NCBI GenBank assembly: GCA_963795415.1
Contig: CAWCHQ010000003.1
Location: forward strand, 310,001 to 374,000
From: CAVSUZ01 sp963795415
GTDB taxonomy: Bacteria; Pseudomonadota; Alphaproteobacteria; Acetobacterales; Acetobacteraceae
Length of the DNA stretch: 64,000 nt
Reading direction: 5' to 3'
Shown: positions 62,469 through 64,000 of the stretch, piece after piece
How positions within the stretch are numbered: the stretch's first letter is position 1
Layout of the letters: each line of letters starts with the position of its first letter
Position numbers and translations under genes: made by a program
The notes under the pieces: generated by a model
Told to the model about the DNA's origin: nothing
Database searches by the model: none
The model's input: only the letters and a program-made list of their open reading frames with translations

Positions 62469-63207
62469 GCGCCAGCCCGACCGAATGGCCGGAGGAGACA
62501 AGGAGGATGCGGAGCGCCCAGGGGATTGCGCTGCCCAGGATCTGGCGGAATGGGTCGAAGCGGATGTTGAAGTCTGCGAGCATGCCTGGAAGGAGAAAGA
62601 CGACAAGGATCACGATGACGATTCCGGCGCGTTCCAGGCGGGCCCAGGCCCGGGCCATGCGAACCGGCAGCAGGCCGACGGCGATGCGACCGCCGTCCAG
62701 CGGCGGGATAGGAATCAGATTGAACAGGCCCAGCACCAGGTTGCTGAGCATGAAGTAGAACAGGAACGTGCCGATGACCGGGTGCTGGTCGATGGCGGCG
62801 TCTATGTAGCCAAGCGCGCCTGGATACCAGTTCTGCGGCCGTGGGAGCAGGGCGGCGCCGATCCAGGCGAGGGCGAAATTCATGGCCGGGCCGGCGGCGG
62901 CGACGATCATCATGCCGCGGCGCGGGTCGCGAAATTTCCAGGCGGCCACCGGGACCGGCTTGGCCCAGCCGAACATGAAGGCCACGCGCCCGATGGTCAG
63001 AAGCTGGCTGATGAGCAGCAAGCCGGGCAGCAGGATGGTGCCGAATTTGTCGATATGGACGAGCGGGTTGAGCGAGAGGCGGCCGGCCTGTTTGGCGGTA
63101 TCGTCGCCCATCGCTAGGGCGGCGTAGCCGTGTGCGGCTTCGTGCAGGGTGATCGCCAGGACCGCGGGAATGACGGCGAGGGCGAGTTGGACGGCGATGT
63201 TGTTCAC
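62449..63207 (-). CDS. Site-2 protease family (M50) membrane metalloprotease
   Basis: The 252-residue protein has the zinc motif HEAAH in helix 1 (AVLAITLHEAAHGYAA) and the third ligand Asp in NLIPIPPLDGGRIAVG, within about six helices. Short M50B members like this lack a PDZ domain; substrates are unknown. It starts where nagZ ends (overlap of 4 bases). Confidence 0.92.
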   Translation of the reverse strand: MNNIAVQLALAVIPAVLAITLHEAAHGYAALAMGDDTAKQAGRLSLNPLVHIDKFGTILLPGLLLISQLLTIGRVAFMFGWAKPVPVAAWKFRDPRRGMMIVAAAGPAMNFALAWIGAALLPRPQNWYPGALGYIDAAIDQHPVIGTFLFYFMLSNLVLGLFNLIPIPPLDGGRIAVGLLPVRMARAWARLERAGIVIVILVVFLLPGMLADFNIRFDPFRQILGSAIPWALRILLVSSGHSVGLAHEQLYL

Positions 63208-64000
63208 GCGAGGAGTTCGTCCCGTTCGGCGGCGAGGGCGTGGGGGTCAAGTGTGATCCGGCGGGAGGCGGCCCAGTCCCAGCCTGCGGCGAGCCGTTCG
63301 GCCGCTTTGGCGCTGATTTCGGGGCAGGCTTCGAGCAGCGCCGCGGTCGGGCCGAGGTCGCCGGCACAGTAGAGCGCAATGTCGCAGCCGGCCCGCAAGG
63401 TGGCCAGGGCTCGCTCCACCGGCGCTCCGGTCAGGGCCTGCATGGCCAGATCGTCAGACACCAACACTCCTTCGAAGCCGATCCGCCCGCGGATGATGTT
63501 TGCGATGATGGATGGGGACAGCGTCGCGGGCCTGTCCGGGTCCCAATCAGGATAGAGGATATGGGCTGTCATGGCCCAGGGGAGATCTGCGTTCAAGACA
63601 AAGGGGAGGAGATCCGCAGGCGCATCGTGGTTTTGCACGACGGGGAGCGCGGTGTGGCTGTCCACGCGGGCGGCGCCGTGGCCTGGGAGGTGCTTTATCA
63701 CCGGAAGGATGCCGGCGGCGAGGAGCCCGTCGGCCTGGGCACGGCCGAGGCGGGCGATGGCACTTGGGTCGGCGCCGAAGGAGCGATCCCCGATGGCGTC
63801 GGAGGCGCCGGGGATGGCGCGGTCGAGCACGGGAGCGGCGACGATGTTGAAGCCGGCGGCGGCGCATTCGAGGCCGATGAGGGCGCCGGAGAGGAAGGCG
63901 GCTCTTGAGCCCCCCTGCCCGAGGATTGCGGCGGCGGGATGGGCACGCCAGTGCGGCGGGCGCATGCGGGCGACGCGCCCGCCCTCCTGGTCGATCATGA
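63204..64000 (-). CDS. nagZ: Beta-N-acetylhexosaminidase NagZ, partial
   Basis: The frame is open to the window edge, so the N-terminal part is missing. Visible glycoside hydrolase family 3 blocks are IDQEGGRVARM, VIKHLPGHGAA (catalytic His loop), SHTALP and GVLVSDDLAMQAL with the nucleophile Asp. The enzyme removes GlcNAc from muropeptides in cell-wall recycling in the cytoplasm. Confidence 0.93.
   Translation of the reverse strand, partial: MIDQEGGRVARMRPPHWRAHPAAAILGQGGSRAAFLSGALIGLECAAAGFNIVAAPVLDRAIPGASDAIGDRSFGADPSAIARLGRAQADGLLAAGILPVIKHLPGHGAARVDSHTALPVVQNHDAPADLLPFVLNADLPWAMTAHILYPDWDPDRPATLSPSIIANIIRGRIGFEGVLVSDDLAMQALTGAPVERALATLRAGCDIALYCAGDLGPTAALLEACPEISAKAAERLAAGWDWAASRRITLDPHALAAERDELLA

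Noticed and set aside
1..64000. tRNA, rRNA or replication-origin sequences
   Set aside because: No cloverleaf with a GGTTCGAATCC-type arm, no rRNA core sequence and no DnaA-box cluster was seen on either strand.

Overview
The window is about 64 kb of GC-rich DNA from an alphaproteobacterium. A GcrA-type cell-cycle regulator (a hallmark of that class) and the block nagZ - M50 protease - scpA - scpB - tatB - tatC at the right edge fit Rhodospirillales, most likely Acetobacteraceae; the family-level call is inference. Apart from that housekeeping block at about 59.7-64 kb, almost everything is accessory: four or five catabolic/uptake islands separated by decayed mobile elements. I see no rRNA, tRNA or CRISPR.

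Left part (0-13.5 kb). Remnants of IS5 and Tn3 transposases lead into a LysR gene and a tight operon: MFS transporter, lyase of the adenylosuccinate lyase/CMLE family, mesaconyl-CoA hydratase-like MaoC protein and class III CoA-transferase. This looks like uptake and CoA-dependent degradation of a C4/C5 dicarboxylic-type acid. Next comes a nest of mobile elements: an IS21-type element (terminal repeats near 7.45 kb, broken istB/istA at 10.8-12.9 kb) contains a group II intron whose maturase is damaged and is itself split by an IS4-family element with 28-bp inverted repeats. A YdeI-like gene with an amber codon closes the nest.

Second island (13.7-28.3 kb). One unbroken plus-strand operon runs from a complete branched-chain-type ABC importer (livKHMGF) into an SDR protein, an acyl-CoA ligase, a crotonase, a lone molybdopterin oxidoreductase and hydantoinase/carboxylase-type HyuA and HyuB (HyuB frameshifted). 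A convergent VOC/epimerase gene ends it. The enzyme set does not match a pathway I can name, and the SDR and crotonase lack the expected catalytic residues; this is the best candidate for an undescribed system.

Third region (28.3-47 kb). IS3, GNAT and ISNCY remnants; an aldo/keto reductase with a DppBC-type importer lacking its ATPases; then, divergently, a luciferase-like monooxygenase, a GntR regulator, an alpha/beta hydrolase, a second luciferase-like monooxygenase, a PotDBCA-type importer and an arginase/agmatinase-family gene. Three of these are frameshifted. An 18-bp tandem operator and a complex palindrome lie in the divergent promoter. A small unknown gene, gcrA-like and a GcvT-type FAD oxidoreductase follow.

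Fourth region (47-59.6 kb). A DUF883-like protein and a BrkB/YihY membrane protein precede a 2-aminoethylphosphonate island: PbfA-type ammonia-lyase, an AEP ABC importer (binding protein, ATPase, two permeases), phosphonoacetaldehyde dehydrogenase PhnY, phosphonoacetate hydrolase PhnA, AEP transaminase PhnW and a divergent LysR regulator. Together these import AEP, convert it through phosphonoacetaldehyde and phosphonoacetate to acetate and phosphate, and let the hydroxylated analogue enter the same route.
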